From Lentisphaeria bacterium UBA4640 (GTDB lineage Bacteria > Verrucomicrobiota > Lentisphaeria > Victivallales > UBA1829), in the NCBI GenBank assembly GCA_002405835.1, contig DHMO01000062.1, positions 1 to 26,192 on the forward strand: a stretch of 26,192 nt of DNA, read 5' to 3'. The notes beneath the pieces are model-generated. The model made no database searches. It had not been told where the DNA came from and was given only the letters and a program-made list of their open reading frames with translations. Both the position numbers and the translations under genes were made by a program. Below are positions 14,334-23,030 of this stretch, piece by piece; the first letter of the stretch is position 1, and every line of letters starts with the position of its first letter.

Positions 14334-15482
14334 TTAATTCTTTCCGATGAATTCCAGAACAAAACGCCAGTCGGCTTCGGTCACATCGTGGATTCCGGTC
14401 CGCAGATAATATCCCACGCGGTCGCCCAGGACGGGGCAGTCGGGTGCCGGGAATCCGGCGGAACCGATGCCGGCGGCTCCGAACAGGTTCCACACCTCGC
14501 CGACCGCACGGACACAACGATACTCGTTGTAAGGATCCGACCAGGTGTCCTCCGTTGCGCTCGCAATCAGAAGCGGACGCGGAGCGGTCAGCGCGGCAAG
14601 CCAGTTCTGGTCAAACGGCATCTCCGCCTCACGGTCGATATACTCGTCCAGCGCGGGGAGAAACCAGTGCGGAAACGTTTTGATGATATAGGCGAGATTC
14701 TCCGACGACGGGTTCTTTTCGCGGGAAATCGAGGCGCCGCAACAGCCGGAATCGTTGCTCACGACTCCGGCGAAACGGGGATCGTGCGCGGAAGCCCAGA
14801 GCGCGGTCTTGCCCAGACGCGAATGTCCATGCGCCCAGATGCGCTGCGGGTCAATCGCAGCTTCCGTCTGTGCGAGCTCCAGAAGAATTGAATAGCCGAA
14901 CGCCCACGCGCTGATCGCGGTCAGGGAACGGTTGCCCTCCGCCAGTTCCGATACGGGATGAAACAGACGGAAAACACTTCCGGCGCGTCCGGCGCTGCTG
15001 TCCTCGAAGAAGCTGTTGCGCGGAGCGGTGATGACGGAATATCCGGCTTTGAGGAGCATCGGGAACTGCCAGCGGTGCGCCTGTTCGCCGGGCTTGAACT
15101 CGGTCGAATCAGCGGGAATGTCCGTCTCGGTGCTCGCGGCGGCATTGCCCTTGAAGTTGAGCCCGACAATTGCGGGAACGCGTCCCGTGCGGTGATTCGG
15201 CAGGTACCAGAGAGCCTCCGCAGTGTGTTCTACGCCGTTGTTTTCCAGATGAATCACAACTTCGCGGCGCGTGGCGAGACCGTCGAACGAATCGGGCTTT
15301 TCGCGTTTGATTTCAAAGCGGACCGCCGCCGGACGCGGCGGGATTTCACCGAACAGTTTTTCCTCCAGAAGGCGGAGAATCGCGGGGCGGCGGACGTTGT
15401 ACCAGTCCGCCGCATTCCTGCATCCCGCGAGCGGAGAAGGAAGACCGGCGACGGTTTCAGGACGGTTCAGAATCATATCCAT
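14334..15482 (-). CDS. CE15-like glucuronoyl esterase (4-O-methyl-glucuronoyl methylesterase family)
   Basis: A 382-residue alpha/beta hydrolase. The nucleophile motif GHSRLGKTALWA (219-230, Ser221) is the bacterial form of the CE15 GCSRxGK signature. NDSGCCGASISREK (243-256), LTAPRPLLIAS (298-308), a WSDPYNEY stretch (314-321) in the place of the usual WADPxGEF, and the His motif GYYLRTGIHDVTEADW (His365) follow in the expected order. CE15 enzymes cleave esters between glucuronic acid on xylan and lignin alcohols or methanol. Most are exported, but this one has no signal peptide; the ATG follows AGGAG by seven bases, so an intracellular place is likely. It starts 11 bp after the sensor kinase stop, so it is probably co-transcribed with the two-component system. 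Confidence 0.8.
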   Translation of the reverse strand: MDMILNRPETVAGLPSPLAGCRNAADWYNVRRPAILRLLEEKLFGEIPPRPAAVRFEIKREKPDSFDGLATRREVVIHLENNGVEHTAEALWYLPNHRTGRVPAIVGLNFKGNAAASTETDIPADSTEFKPGEQAHRWQFPMLLKAGYSVITAPRNSFFEDSSAGRAGSVFRLFHPVSELAEGNRSLTAISAWAFGYSILLELAQTEAAIDPQRIWAHGHSRLGKTALWASAHDPRFAGVVSNDSGCCGASISREKNPSSENLAYIIKTFPHWFLPALDEYIDREAEMPFDQNWLAALTAPRPLLIASATEDTWSDPYNEYRCVRAVGEVWNLFGAAGIGSAGFPAPDCPVLGDRVGYYLRTGIHDVTEADWRFVLEFIGKN

Positions 15483-15493
15483 AAAAAGACTCC

Positions 15494-17101
15494 TCAGTGT
15501 TGAACCGGACGCGGGAAACGGATGGTAAAGGTCGTTCCCCCGCCGGGGGTGTCGGTTACAGTGATCGTGGCGTCATGCGCGATGACAATCGCGTGAACCA
15601 TGGAGAGTCCGAGTCCGTTGCCCGGACGGGTCCGGCTGGCGTCAGCGCGGAAGAAACGCTCGAAAATATGCTTTTTATCCTCATCGGAAATTCCGGTTCC
15701 GGAATCGGCGATCCGGAAAACGACGGCGTCTTTTTCATCGAACAGAGCCAGCTCCACACGCCCGTGTTCCGGCGTGAATTTCAACGCGTTGTCCACAAGG
15801 TTTGAGACGACACGCTGGATTTTGAGTTTGTCCGCATAAAGCATGACGTCGTTTCCGGGAAGCGCAAGCGTGAAGGTCTGCCCGTTCTCCTCCGCCTGCA
15901 TGGAGTAGAGGTCGTATGCCTGGCGGAGCTGTTCGGAGAGCGAGAAATTCTCTTTTTTCAGATGTTCGAAGCGGTTTTCAATCCGGGTGATTTCAAGCAT
16001 GGAGTTGATCATGGAAATCATGTCGGAACAATCCTCCGCAATGTTGGCGATGGCGTCGCGATAGCTGGCGAGATCGCGCGGACCGCTGATCGTGATTTCC
16101 GCGATCGTGCGGATACGGGTCAGCGGAGTGCGGAGGTCGTGCGCGACATTGTCGGTCACGTCCCGCAGTTCCATGAGCAGATGTTCCGTGTTGGCGGTCA
16201 TGGCGTTGAAAACCGAGACGAAGGAGTCGATCTCCGCTCCGTCGTGTTTGAGCGCGACGCGCTGGGAGAAGTCGCCCTCGGCAATCTTCTTTGCGGCGAC
16301 ACCGATCCGGCTGATGCCCGAAACGAAACGCCGCGCGATCAGCCATCCGCAGACGATGCCCGGCAGGAGAATACAGCCCGTCACCACCCAGAACAGCAGG
16401 GCGAACTCCTCCAGATTTTCACGGATCTGACGCGCGGTATGCCCGATCTGAACGGTCGTGCCATCATACAGAACTGTGGTAATGACGCGGAAAGTTCCGT
16501 CGATTGTTTCGAGGTTGACGAACGGCGCGGGCTCCATGCGCTGAAGCGGAACACGGAAGAATTCCATGTTTGAAGATTGCGCAATCGTTTCGCCGTTCGC
16601 CGCCGTCACCAGATAGAACAGGTTCTGGCTTCCCGCATTGAGAACATTGTCGTAAACGGTTTTTTTCAGAGCCGAAAGGTTCGCTTCCTTGTTGATGCGG
16701 TGCGTATAGAGAGATGAGCCGTCATAGCGCAGCAGATAGAGTTCGCCGTTCGCCGCGCCGATGAGGTTGTAGTGAATCTGTCCGAACGAGGGATTGGCGA
16801 AAGCGATAAGCGGACGGAGCGCGGGAAATTTTTCAAAACATGCGTTGTAGTGCTCCCGCGGAATCTCCGCAAGCGGAAGTTCGCGCCCGAGCCTCTTGCC
16901 GCGTCCGCCGGCAAGGTAATCAACCCGGATCGCGCTCGAAAGCTCCTGCAGAGTCTGGTCAAGCCGGGCATCCAGATACCGCTTCTGATAGACGAACGTC
17001 AGCAGGAAGCAGAAAAAAGAGGAGAGGATGAACAGCACCGCGAACCAGAGAGTTACGCGGAACTTGACAGTCCCCAGGAATGTGAACTTACTCCATGACA
17101 T
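15494..17101 (-). CDS. Membrane sensor histidine kinase
   Basis: A 535-residue kinase. The start MSWSK at 17101 overlaps the response regulator gene by 14 bases; longer upstream starts would run deep into that gene. Order: transmembrane segment 1 (about 14-38), a periplasmic sensor of about 195 residues, transmembrane segment 2 (about 234-256), HAMP (about 257-310), H-box DNVAHDLRTPLTRIR with phosphorylated His321, N-box SNLVDNALKF (Asn434 or near), G1 DSGTG (466-470) and G2 GNGLGLS (494-500). The architecture matches OmpR-partner kinases of the CusS kind, but the periplasmic part shows no metal-binding pattern that I can see. It presumably phosphorylates the adjacent regulator at Asp51. The signal is unknown; the linked esterase hints at a plant-polymer cue. 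Confidence 0.92.
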   Translation of the reverse strand: MSWSKFTFLGTVKFRVTLWFAVLFILSSFFCFLLTFVYQKRYLDARLDQTLQELSSAIRVDYLAGGRGKRLGRELPLAEIPREHYNACFEKFPALRPLIAFANPSFGQIHYNLIGAANGELYLLRYDGSSLYTHRINKEANLSALKKTVYDNVLNAGSQNLFYLVTAANGETIAQSSNMEFFRVPLQRMEPAPFVNLETIDGTFRVITTVLYDGTTVQIGHTARQIRENLEEFALLFWVVTGCILLPGIVCGWLIARRFVSGISRIGVAAKKIAEGDFSQRVALKHDGAEIDSFVSVFNAMTANTEHLLMELRDVTDNVAHDLRTPLTRIRTIAEITISGPRDLASYRDAIANIAEDCSDMISMINSMLEITRIENRFEHLKKENFSLSEQLRQAYDLYSMQAEENGQTFTLALPGNDVMLYADKLKIQRVVSNLVDNALKFTPEHGRVELALFDEKDAVVFRIADSGTGISDEDKKHIFERFFRADASRTRPGNGLGLSMVHAIVIAHDATITVTDTPGGGTTFTIRFPRPVQH

Positions 17102-17756
17102 AGCCGAAACCGCGCACCGTGTGGATGAGTTTGCGTTCAAAAGGTTTGTCAATCTTTTCGCGCAGACGGCACATGCGGGTTTCGACGATGTTGGTCTGCG
17201 GGTCAAAGTTGTACTCCCAGACGTGCTCGATGATCATGGTTTTGGAGACGATGCGTCCGGCGTTGCGCATGAGATATTCGAGGAGCATGTACTCCTGCGG
17301 CTGAATGTCGATGCGCTGTCCGGCGCGGTAAACCTTGTGTCCGAGCAGATCGATCGTGAGGTCGGCGAACGTCAGCGTCGTCGGCTCGGTCTGATTCGAT
17401 GCGCGGCGCAGCAGAGCCTGAATACGCGCGAGGAGTTCAGTGAACGAAAACGGTTTGGCCAGATAATCGTCGCCGCCCGCCTGAAGCCCGCGCACCTTGT
17501 CTTCCACGGAATTCTTTGCACTGAGCACGATCACGGGAGTCTTGATGCGCGATTCACGCAGTTTCTGAATGATCGTGAACCCGTCCATCCCCGGAAGCAT
17601 GATGTCGACGATCGCAATATCGAATTCTCCGGTCTGGAGTTTGAAAAGTCCTTCGACGCCGTCCGATGCAACAACCGTGTTGAAACCTGCCTGCTCCAGC
17701 CCTTTGGAAACGAACGCAGCTGTCTTGGCGTCATCCTCGATGATAATGATGTTCAT
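17088..17756 (-). CDS. OmpR family response regulator
   Basis: A 222-residue regulator. The receiver domain (1-115) has Asp8 and Asp9, phospho-acceptor Asp51 in IVDIMLPGMDG, Ser79 and Lys101 (LAKPF). The winged-helix DNA-binding domain (about 128-222) has the family's QPQEYMLLEYLMRNAGRIVS and the end VETRMCRLREKIDKPF, IHTVRGFGYVM. The start at MNIIIIEDD follows a GGGGG site; an upstream in-frame ATG at 17804 would add 16 non-family residues. First gene of the regulator, kinase and esterase group, overlapping the kinase by 14 bases. Confidence 0.94.
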   Translation of the reverse strand: MNIIIIEDDAKTAAFVSKGLEQAGFNTVVASDGVEGLFKLQTGEFDIAIVDIMLPGMDGFTIIQKLRESRIKTPVIVLSAKNSVEDKVRGLQAGGDDYLAKPFSFTELLARIQALLRRASNQTEPTTLTFADLTIDLLGHKVYRAGQRIDIQPQEYMLLEYLMRNAGRIVSKTMIIEHVWEYNFDPQTNIVETRMCRLREKIDKPFERKLIHTVRGFGYVME

Positions 17757-17764
17757 TGGCGGAA

Positions 17765-17820
17765 CCCCCTGTTTTGATGAAACACTTCGACAATATAACA
17801 CCAAAACGGGGGAAATGCAA
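17765..17820 (-). promoter_or_regulatory. Promoter and inverted repeat upstream of the two-component operon
   Basis: Reading leftward, TTGCAT (17820-17815), a 17-bp spacer and TATATT (17797-17792) are a close match to a housekeeping promoter. An inverted repeat, CAAAACGGGGG at 17802-17812 with CCCCCTGTTTTG at 17765-17776 (one bulged T), brackets the -10 and start region, and its left arm covers the ribosome binding site. It could be an operator or a leader hairpin. Confidence 0.5.
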
Positions 17821-17831
17821 AAGCTCCGGAG

Positions 17832-20180
17832 CTATTCTTTGATTACAATTGTGTCAGGTACGCTGATTTTCCACTTTCCGGACCGGAATTCCGCGTCGAT
17901 CATCCCGCGCGGCGTGAGAAGATGCAGAGAACAGTCGTGATCCGGCGTCCGCGGATTCAGGCGGATCGCGCGGAAACCGGGTTCCACGATCTCAATTCCG
18001 AGCAGTCCCCGCATGAAGAATGCGCTTGCGCCCGCACTCCAGGCGTGCGAGTGGGTATGCTGAGTCGAAATATCGCCGTTGCAGTAAAACAGCGTCCAGT
18101 TTTCAGGCGTGGAAGTGTATCCTTTATCCGCCCAGCGTTTGCCCCAGCGCTCCCGGACAATGCGCATTCCGAGATCAAACCGTCCGCATTTGTCCAGCGC
18201 GCGGATCACAATTCCGCTGGTGCACGACTCCGCTTCAAGAGCATTCACATCGCGCAAATCGAACACATGAAGAATCGCCTCTTCGCGCGCCTCCCCGTCC
18301 AGAAGACCGGTCATGATGGCGAGTGCGTGAGCGTATTCGCTGGCCGCTTCGGAACGGACGCCGCGGATAATGGAATCGGAAAGACAATGCCGCTCCGCAA
18401 TCCAGAATTTCCGGAAGAACGATTCCTTGAGTTTCGCTTTTTCCGACTGAAGCTGTTTCACGCGGAAAGAATCGCCGTACAGACGGCAGATCTTCTCCTG
18501 GTCGTCCATCATGCGGTACAGCAGCGCATTGACCGGGGCGGAAATGCCGTTGCGGGCGTCTCCGCTCGCATTGTAAGCCCAGTCCAGGAAGACGGAGCTC
18601 AGGTTCTCAAGCAGACCGTCGTCATTCAGATAGGCGCGGTAGAAATCCATGTTCATGAGCATGACCGGATAGTACTGAAACAGCAGCGAATCATCGCCGG
18701 TGAACTCGTAATACTCCCACATGGCGGAATTGAAAAGCAGACCGCAGTCGGTGTAAACTTTCCAGTTCCCGACCGTGAAGTTGGAGAGCTGCGCCAGGGT
18801 TCCGGTCGGCAGAATCGAATGCGCCGTCTGGTCCAGATACTTGCGGCACATCGCAGTCTCGCCGAACGTCCACATCAGGCCGTCGAGAATGACGCCGCAC
18901 GAGTCATACATCCACTGTCCCTGCTCGCGGCACGGAGTATCGAAAATATTGTCTGCAGTACAGAGGTCGATCGTGTATGCGCACATGTCGTAGACTTTCT
19001 GGAGCTGCGCATCGCACGTCGTGAACGCATGCGGATTCGGGAACGGGTAGCGTTCGCAGACTGCCCGGAGAGCGTGAATTTTCAGCGTATACGGAGGCGC
19101 TCCGTAGATGCGCAGTTTCAGATACCGGAACGACTTCCAGCAGAACGGGCGGAAGGTCACCGGCGAACCGTCAAGGAAGATGCTGTCTGCGTAAACGGAA
19201 CCGATCGCGTTGTTGAAATAACCGTCGACAAGGTCTTCCGCGTAACCGATTTCAATGCGGGTTCCGGCGGGACCCTCCAGTTCGAGTTCCGCGAAACCGC
19301 GGATGATGATTCCGAAATCAAGCAGGATCGCCGGGTCGTAGACCTCGCCGCCCTGAGCACATCCCCAGCCGGAAACCAGGCAGGTCCCCTCCGGCGTGCA
19401 GAGACTTTCCACATTCTCAAAGCGGCAGACTTGCGGTTTGCGTCCCTGCGCCGAAAGAGAAATGCTCATATCTTCCGGATTGCGGTGCAGAGAACGGATA
19501 TGGATGCACTCCGTCAGCTCCAGAACCGATTTCGGGTAAACAATCTCCTCACGCAGGAACGGGATGTTGCGTTCCACCAGCTGCAGCCACGGCGAAACCG
19601 CCGGGGGAATATCGCTTCCGCGCCAGTCGACATACACTTTTGCGTTCTGCCAGCCGGAATCATCAAAACCGCACTCCATCCAGCCCTCCGGCATCCTGCG
19701 GGCATCGAAAATCTCCTGCCACGGATTGTACAGGCTCGGTCCGAAAAAATAAACGTCCTTTTTCCACGCCTCGCCGGGAATGCAGCGCCAGTCGCCGGAA
19801 CTCCGCTCAAGAACGCGTCCCGTTTCATCCCGGATCTCCAGCAGCAGCGCCGCCTGGAACATCTTGCCCGTGCTGTAAAGCTCCACGGCAACCGTGTTGC
19901 GTCCGGGGCGCAGAAACGTTTTTACATCGCGGACATTGTAAAACTTGTAATACGCCTGACTCTGGATCGGACCGTGTTCCACAAACGCCCCGTTGATCCA
20001 GATACGGTACCACGTCGCCCCGGTCAGCGACATCTCCGCTTTTTCCGGGACTTTCTCAAGCTCGAATTCGTGCCGGAAGAGGTAATGCGCATTCCGCTCC
20101 CCCTCCTCCACCTGCGGTTTTGATTCCACCGGGATATGCGACAACGGATGCGCAATCCATTTTCCTGCCCACTCTTTCAT
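17832..20180 (-). CDS. Alpha-L-rhamnosidase (GH78-like)
   Basis: A 782-residue glycosidase that should release terminal alpha-L-rhamnose from oligosaccharides or glycosides. The start at 20180 has AAAGGA six bases upstream; a longer in-frame stretch reaching 20363 lacks one. The N-terminal beta-sandwich region (to about 340) has LTGATWYRIWINGAFVEHGP, the family's substrate-binding jelly roll. The (alpha/alpha)6 barrel follows, with DTPCREQGQW (Glu419, likely general acid) and TPENW (Glu693, likely base side), then the closing HSHAWSAGASAFFMRGLLGI and a C-terminal beta domain. There is no signal peptide, so imported substrates are expected. It is divergent from the LacI gene at 20417, which probably controls it. 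Confidence 0.82.
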   Translation of the reverse strand: MKEWAGKWIAHPLSHIPVESKPQVEEGERNAHYLFRHEFELEKVPEKAEMSLTGATWYRIWINGAFVEHGPIQSQAYYKFYNVRDVKTFLRPGRNTVAVELYSTGKMFQAALLLEIRDETGRVLERSSGDWRCIPGEAWKKDVYFFGPSLYNPWQEIFDARRMPEGWMECGFDDSGWQNAKVYVDWRGSDIPPAVSPWLQLVERNIPFLREEIVYPKSVLELTECIHIRSLHRNPEDMSISLSAQGRKPQVCRFENVESLCTPEGTCLVSGWGCAQGGEVYDPAILLDFGIIIRGFAELELEGPAGTRIEIGYAEDLVDGYFNNAIGSVYADSIFLDGSPVTFRPFCWKSFRYLKLRIYGAPPYTLKIHALRAVCERYPFPNPHAFTTCDAQLQKVYDMCAYTIDLCTADNIFDTPCREQGQWMYDSCGVILDGLMWTFGETAMCRKYLDQTAHSILPTGTLAQLSNFTVGNWKVYTDCGLLFNSAMWEYYEFTGDDSLLFQYYPVMLMNMDFYRAYLNDDGLLENLSSVFLDWAYNASGDARNGISAPVNALLYRMMDDQEKICRLYGDSFRVKQLQSEKAKLKESFFRKFWIAERHCLSDSIIRGVRSEAASEYAHALAIMTGLLDGEAREEAILHVFDLRDVNALEAESCTSGIVIRALDKCGRFDLGMRIVRERWGKRWADKGYTSTPENWTLFYCNGDISTQHTHSHAWSAGASAFFMRGLLGIEIVEPGFRAIRLNPRTPDHDCSLHLLTPRGMIDAEFRSGKWKISVPDTIVIKE

Positions 20181-20274
20181 TTTCCATCCTTTCTTTGTCC
20201 ATCTCTGCCGTTTTCCGTTTTCAAACACACTGCAGACGTTTCTTTCTCTCATCCGCAGAAGTCTGCCGCAAGAT

Positions 20275-20303
20275 AAAATACGCGGCACATGTACAATCTT
20301 CAA
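20275..20303 (-). promoter_or_regulatory. Promoter of the rhamnosidase gene
   Basis: Reading leftward, TTGAAG (20303-20298), a 17-bp spacer and TATTTT (20280-20275). The transcript would carry a leader of about 85 bases before the ATG at 20180. Confidence 0.4.
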
Positions 20304-20335
20304 TCCATTTTCCCCGCCCTGCAGCGCAAAAGATT

Positions 20336-20394
20336 GAAACAAACGAAACAAAATACGTAACAACGCTTGAAAAACCGGAAAAATACATTATTTT
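20336..20394 (+). promoter_or_regulatory. Promoter of the LacI gene with tandem GAAACAAA
   Basis: TTGAAA (20367-20372), a 16-bp spacer and TATTTT (20389-20394) form the likely promoter. Just upstream, GAAACAAA occurs twice with a 9-bp period (20336-20343 and 20345-20352), between the two divergent promoters; it could be a regulator site but is not the symmetric type expected for LacI proteins. Confidence 0.4.
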
Positions 20395-20416
20395 TCAGAA
20401 AACGGAGGATTCCATC

Positions 20417-21379
20417 ATGAAATCAGTAAACATTCGGGATGTGGCAAGAGAGGCGGGAATCTCGACTGCAAGCGTTTCGCGCTGGCTGAACGGACAGCCC
20501 GGCGTCTCGCGCAGAACGGGGGAACGCATCACGGAAACCGCACGCCGTCTCGGATACCATCCGGCTCTGCAGCGCAAAACCGGTGTGATTGCTCTGATCC
20601 TCCCCTCCCTGCGCATACAATCGCTGGGATATTACACGGTCGAGCTTCTGAATGCATTCCGACATGAAGCGGCAAAACGCGGATTCGGCGTCCTCATCAC
20701 CGCGCCCGAAGACGCCGGGCTGCTGCGCGAAAACATGGTTTCCGGCGCAGTCTCATTCGACTTTCAGCGCTCCGTCGGACGCAGTTTTCCGAATCTGAAA
20801 AATATTCCGCTCGTATGTCTGAACGACCCGGGGAATCCGCTGGAGGAGGTCGGAACCGTTCTGACCGACGAACGCGCAGGCATCCGCCGGGCTCTGCTGT
20901 TTCTGAAGGAGAAAGGACACCGCCGGATCGGTTTTCTTTCATTTCAGGATGAAAAAGCCTCCCTCGCGAACGAACGGAGACTTCGCGCATTTGCGGAAGA
21001 GAGCGCCGGACTCGCCGGAATTGAACCGGAGCTTCCGCCTCCGACCCTCCCCGTAACCGATGCCGTGTGCGCAATTCTCGCGAAACGCTGTTCCGCGCTC
21101 ATCGTTGCGGGCGAAGGATACGAAGGCCCCGTTCTGCACACGCTCGCCATGCTCGGAAAACGCATTCCGGAAGACCTCTCCGTCATCACTTGCGAAACCC
21201 CGGAATCCCGTTTCCGCACGCCGCGCCAGACAACAATCGGACAGGATTTCCCGGCAATCGCATCCTCCGCCCTCTCCCTCCTTGAGCTCATGCTCAAAGG
21301 TGAAACGCATCCCGCTGCGGTGGAAATCCCTCCGCTCTTCACAATCCGCGAGTCCGTTGGACCGTTCCCGCTCTCATAA
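20417..21379 (+). CDS. LacI family transcriptional regulator
   Basis: A 320-residue repressor. The ATG at 20417 has CGGAGGA seven bases upstream and begins right at the helix-turn-helix (SVNIRDVAREAGISTASVSR, residues 3-22), followed by WLNGQPGVSRRTGERI and the hinge LGYHPALQRKTG. The ligand-binding domain (about 57-315) is shorter than usual: VIALILPSLRIQSLGYYTVE, HRRIGFLSFQDEKASLANE and IPEDLSVITCETPE mark its strands. It is divergent from the rhamnosidase gene, which it most likely controls in response to rhamnose or a rhamnoside. Confidence 0.9.
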   Translation: MKSVNIRDVAREAGISTASVSRWLNGQPGVSRRTGERITETARRLGYHPALQRKTGVIALILPSLRIQSLGYYTVELLNAFRHEAAKRGFGVLITAPEDAGLLRENMVSGAVSFDFQRSVGRSFPNLKNIPLVCLNDPGNPLEEVGTVLTDERAGIRRALLFLKEKGHRRIGFLSFQDEKASLANERRLRAFAEESAGLAGIEPELPPPTLPVTDAVCAILAKRCSALIVAGEGYEGPVLHTLAMLGKRIPEDLSVITCETPESRFRTPRQTTIGQDFPAIASSALSLLELMLKGETHPAAVEIPPLFTIRESVGPFPLS

Positions 21380-21384
21380 CCATC

Positions 21385-21405
21385 TGAAAAAATTTCATGT
21401 TTTTT
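21385..21405 (+). terminator. Weak AT-only hairpin after the LacI gene
   Basis: TGAAA and TTTCA around an AAA loop (21385-21397) are followed by a run of six T. The stem is short and AT-only, so termination would be weak. Confidence 0.25.
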
Positions 21406-21416
21406 CCATTTTATGC

Positions 21417-21444
21417 TTGAAAAAACGCTTTTTTGGAATATGTT
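21417..21444 (+). promoter_or_regulatory. Promoter of the sigma54 activator gene
   Basis: TTGAAA (21417-21422), a 16-bp spacer and TATGTT (21439-21444) in the 112-bp gap. It shares the stretch GCTTGAAAA with the promoters at 3583 and 20367. No -24/-12 (GG-N10-GC) element is evident, so the activator gene is probably read by the housekeeping sigma factor. Confidence 0.45.
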
Positions 21445-21491
21445 ACATTTTTGTTATGTTTTTTTAACCGTTCCGGAGGAAGAGATAAACC

Positions 21492-23027
21492 ATGGACAAA
21501 AACAATCTTGAAATTGCCGTCCTGAACAGCATCAGCAAAACAGTTGTTCACGAGCGCAACATCCCGAATCTGCTCAAAACCGTTCTGGATATTCTGCACC
21601 GCGAAATGGGACTCCTGCGCGGAACCTTCACTCTGATGCATGGCGACACTCTTTTCATCGAAGCCTCCAACGGACTCACCGAGGAAGAAATGCAGCGCGG
21701 AACCTACAAAGTCGGCGAAGGCGTCACCGGGAAAGTGGCTTCCACCGGGCTTCCCCGCGTCATTCCCGATATTTCGAAAGACCACGAGTTCCTCGGCAAA
21801 ACCAAGGCTCGCAAAAACACGAAAAACGTCGCATTCATCTGCGTCCCGGTCATCCACATGGAGAAAGTCATCGGGACGCTCTCCATCGACCACGAAGTCA
21901 CGGAAGGCGTTGATCTTGACCGCGACCTGAAGCTGCTCGAAACCGTCGCCAACATCACCGCGGAAGCCGTTGCCGCATGCCTCCAGGAACACGAAGAACG
22001 CGAAAAACTCCAGGCGGAAAACCTGCGTCTGCGTGAACAGCTCGGCAGCGACATGCGCCCGGTCAGCATCATCGGGACCTGCAGCGCCATGCGCGCAGTC
22101 TACGCTCAGATCGCCCAAGTCGCCCCCAGCAACGCAACCGTCCTCATCCGCGGCGCTTCCGGAACAGGAAAAGAACTCGTTGCCCGCGCAATCCAGCAGG
22201 AGAGCAAACGGCGCGACAAGCCCTTCATCTGCGTCAACTGCGCCGCCCTCCCCGACAACCTCATCGAGAGCGAGCTTTTCGGACACGAAAAGGGCGCATT
22301 CACCGGAGCGATCAGCACCCGCTGCGGACGCGCCGAAGCCGCAAACGGCGGAACGCTCTTCCTTGATGAAATCGGCGACCTCAGCCAGTCGGTTCAGGTC
22401 AAACTTCTCCGCTTCATCCAGGAACGCACCTTCTCGCGCGTCGGCAGCAACGAGGAGATCAAAGTCGACGTCCGGCTCATCACAGCGACCAGCCGGAATC
22501 TTGAACAGCTCATGGAAGAAGGCAAGTTCCGCGAGGACCTTTACTACCGCCTGAATGTCTTCCCCATTCACCTTCCATCGCTCCACAACCGCCGGAGCGA
22601 CATCATGCTTCTCGCGGAGCACTTCCTCGAAAAGTTCAAGAAGATTCACGGCAAAGACATCGTCCGCATCTCGACTCCTGCGATCAACATGCTCATGTCA
22701 TACCACTGGCCGGGCAACGTCCGCGAGCTTGAAAACTGTATGGAACGCGCGGTACTTCTTTCGACCGACAACGTCATTCACGGTTACAATCTTCCGCCAT
22801 CGCTTCAGACCGGCGAATCCTCCGGAACCGCAATCAACCCGGAAATGAAAGCCGACTTCAACACGCTTGTCGAATCGTTTGAGCGCGAACTGATTGTGGA
22901 CGCACTGAAGGCGACGAACGGCAATGTCGCCGCCGCCGCGCGCAAACTCGGCATCTCCCAGCGCATCATTCACTACAAAATCAACAAAATCGGCATCACA
23001 CCGGACTGGTACAAGCAGGAAAAGTGA
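21492..23027 (+). CDS. NifA-like sigma54-dependent transcriptional activator (GAF-AAA+-Fis)
   Basis: A 511-residue activator. An N-terminal GAF domain (about 20-165, GTYKVGEGVTGKVASTG, FICVPV, IGTLSIDHE) is followed by the AAA+ domain (about 190-425): Walker A GASGTGKE (221-228), sigma54-contacting GAFTGA (about 267-272), Walker B GGTLFLDEIGD (286-296), then FREDLYYRLNVFPIHLP and WPGNVRELENC. A Fis-type helix-turn-helix closes it (NVAAAARKLGISQRIIHYKI). This is the NifA/FhlA layout, and it opens sigma54 promoters by ATP hydrolysis. The start follows CCGGAGGA. No nif gene and no -24/-12 promoter is visible nearby, so its targets lie elsewhere and the name NifA would be too specific. Confidence 0.93.
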   Translation: MDKNNLEIAVLNSISKTVVHERNIPNLLKTVLDILHREMGLLRGTFTLMHGDTLFIEASNGLTEEEMQRGTYKVGEGVTGKVASTGLPRVIPDISKDHEFLGKTKARKNTKNVAFICVPVIHMEKVIGTLSIDHEVTEGVDLDRDLKLLETVANITAEAVAACLQEHEEREKLQAENLRLREQLGSDMRPVSIIGTCSAMRAVYAQIAQVAPSNATVLIRGASGTGKELVARAIQQESKRRDKPFICVNCAALPDNLIESELFGHEKGAFTGAISTRCGRAEAANGGTLFLDEIGDLSQSVQVKLLRFIQERTFSRVGSNEEIKVDVRLITATSRNLEQLMEEGKFREDLYYRLNVFPIHLPSLHNRRSDIMLLAEHFLEKFKKIHGKDIVRISTPAINMLMSYHWPGNVRELENCMERAVLLSTDNVIHGYNLPPSLQTGESSGTAINPEMKADFNTLVESFERELIVDALKATNGNVAAAARKLGISQRIIHYKINKIGITPDWYKQEK

Positions 23028-23030
23028 ACT

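Noticed and set aside
13748..14362. A minus-strand frame over the glycosidase remnant
   Set aside because: The plus strand gives the more protein-like reading (YGPVLLA segment, balanced composition); the minus frame is Arg/Cys-rich and overlaps the esterase stop.
17822..17833. Perfect palindrome AGCTCCGGAGCT at the end of the rhamnosidase gene
   Set aside because: It has no room for a loop and only a few T follow, so it is a poor terminator; it may be chance in GC-rich DNA.
17922..20123. A 733-codon plus-strand frame opposite the rhamnosidase
   Set aside because: Antisense shadow of a conserved glycosidase; composition is biased and there is no domain or start signal.
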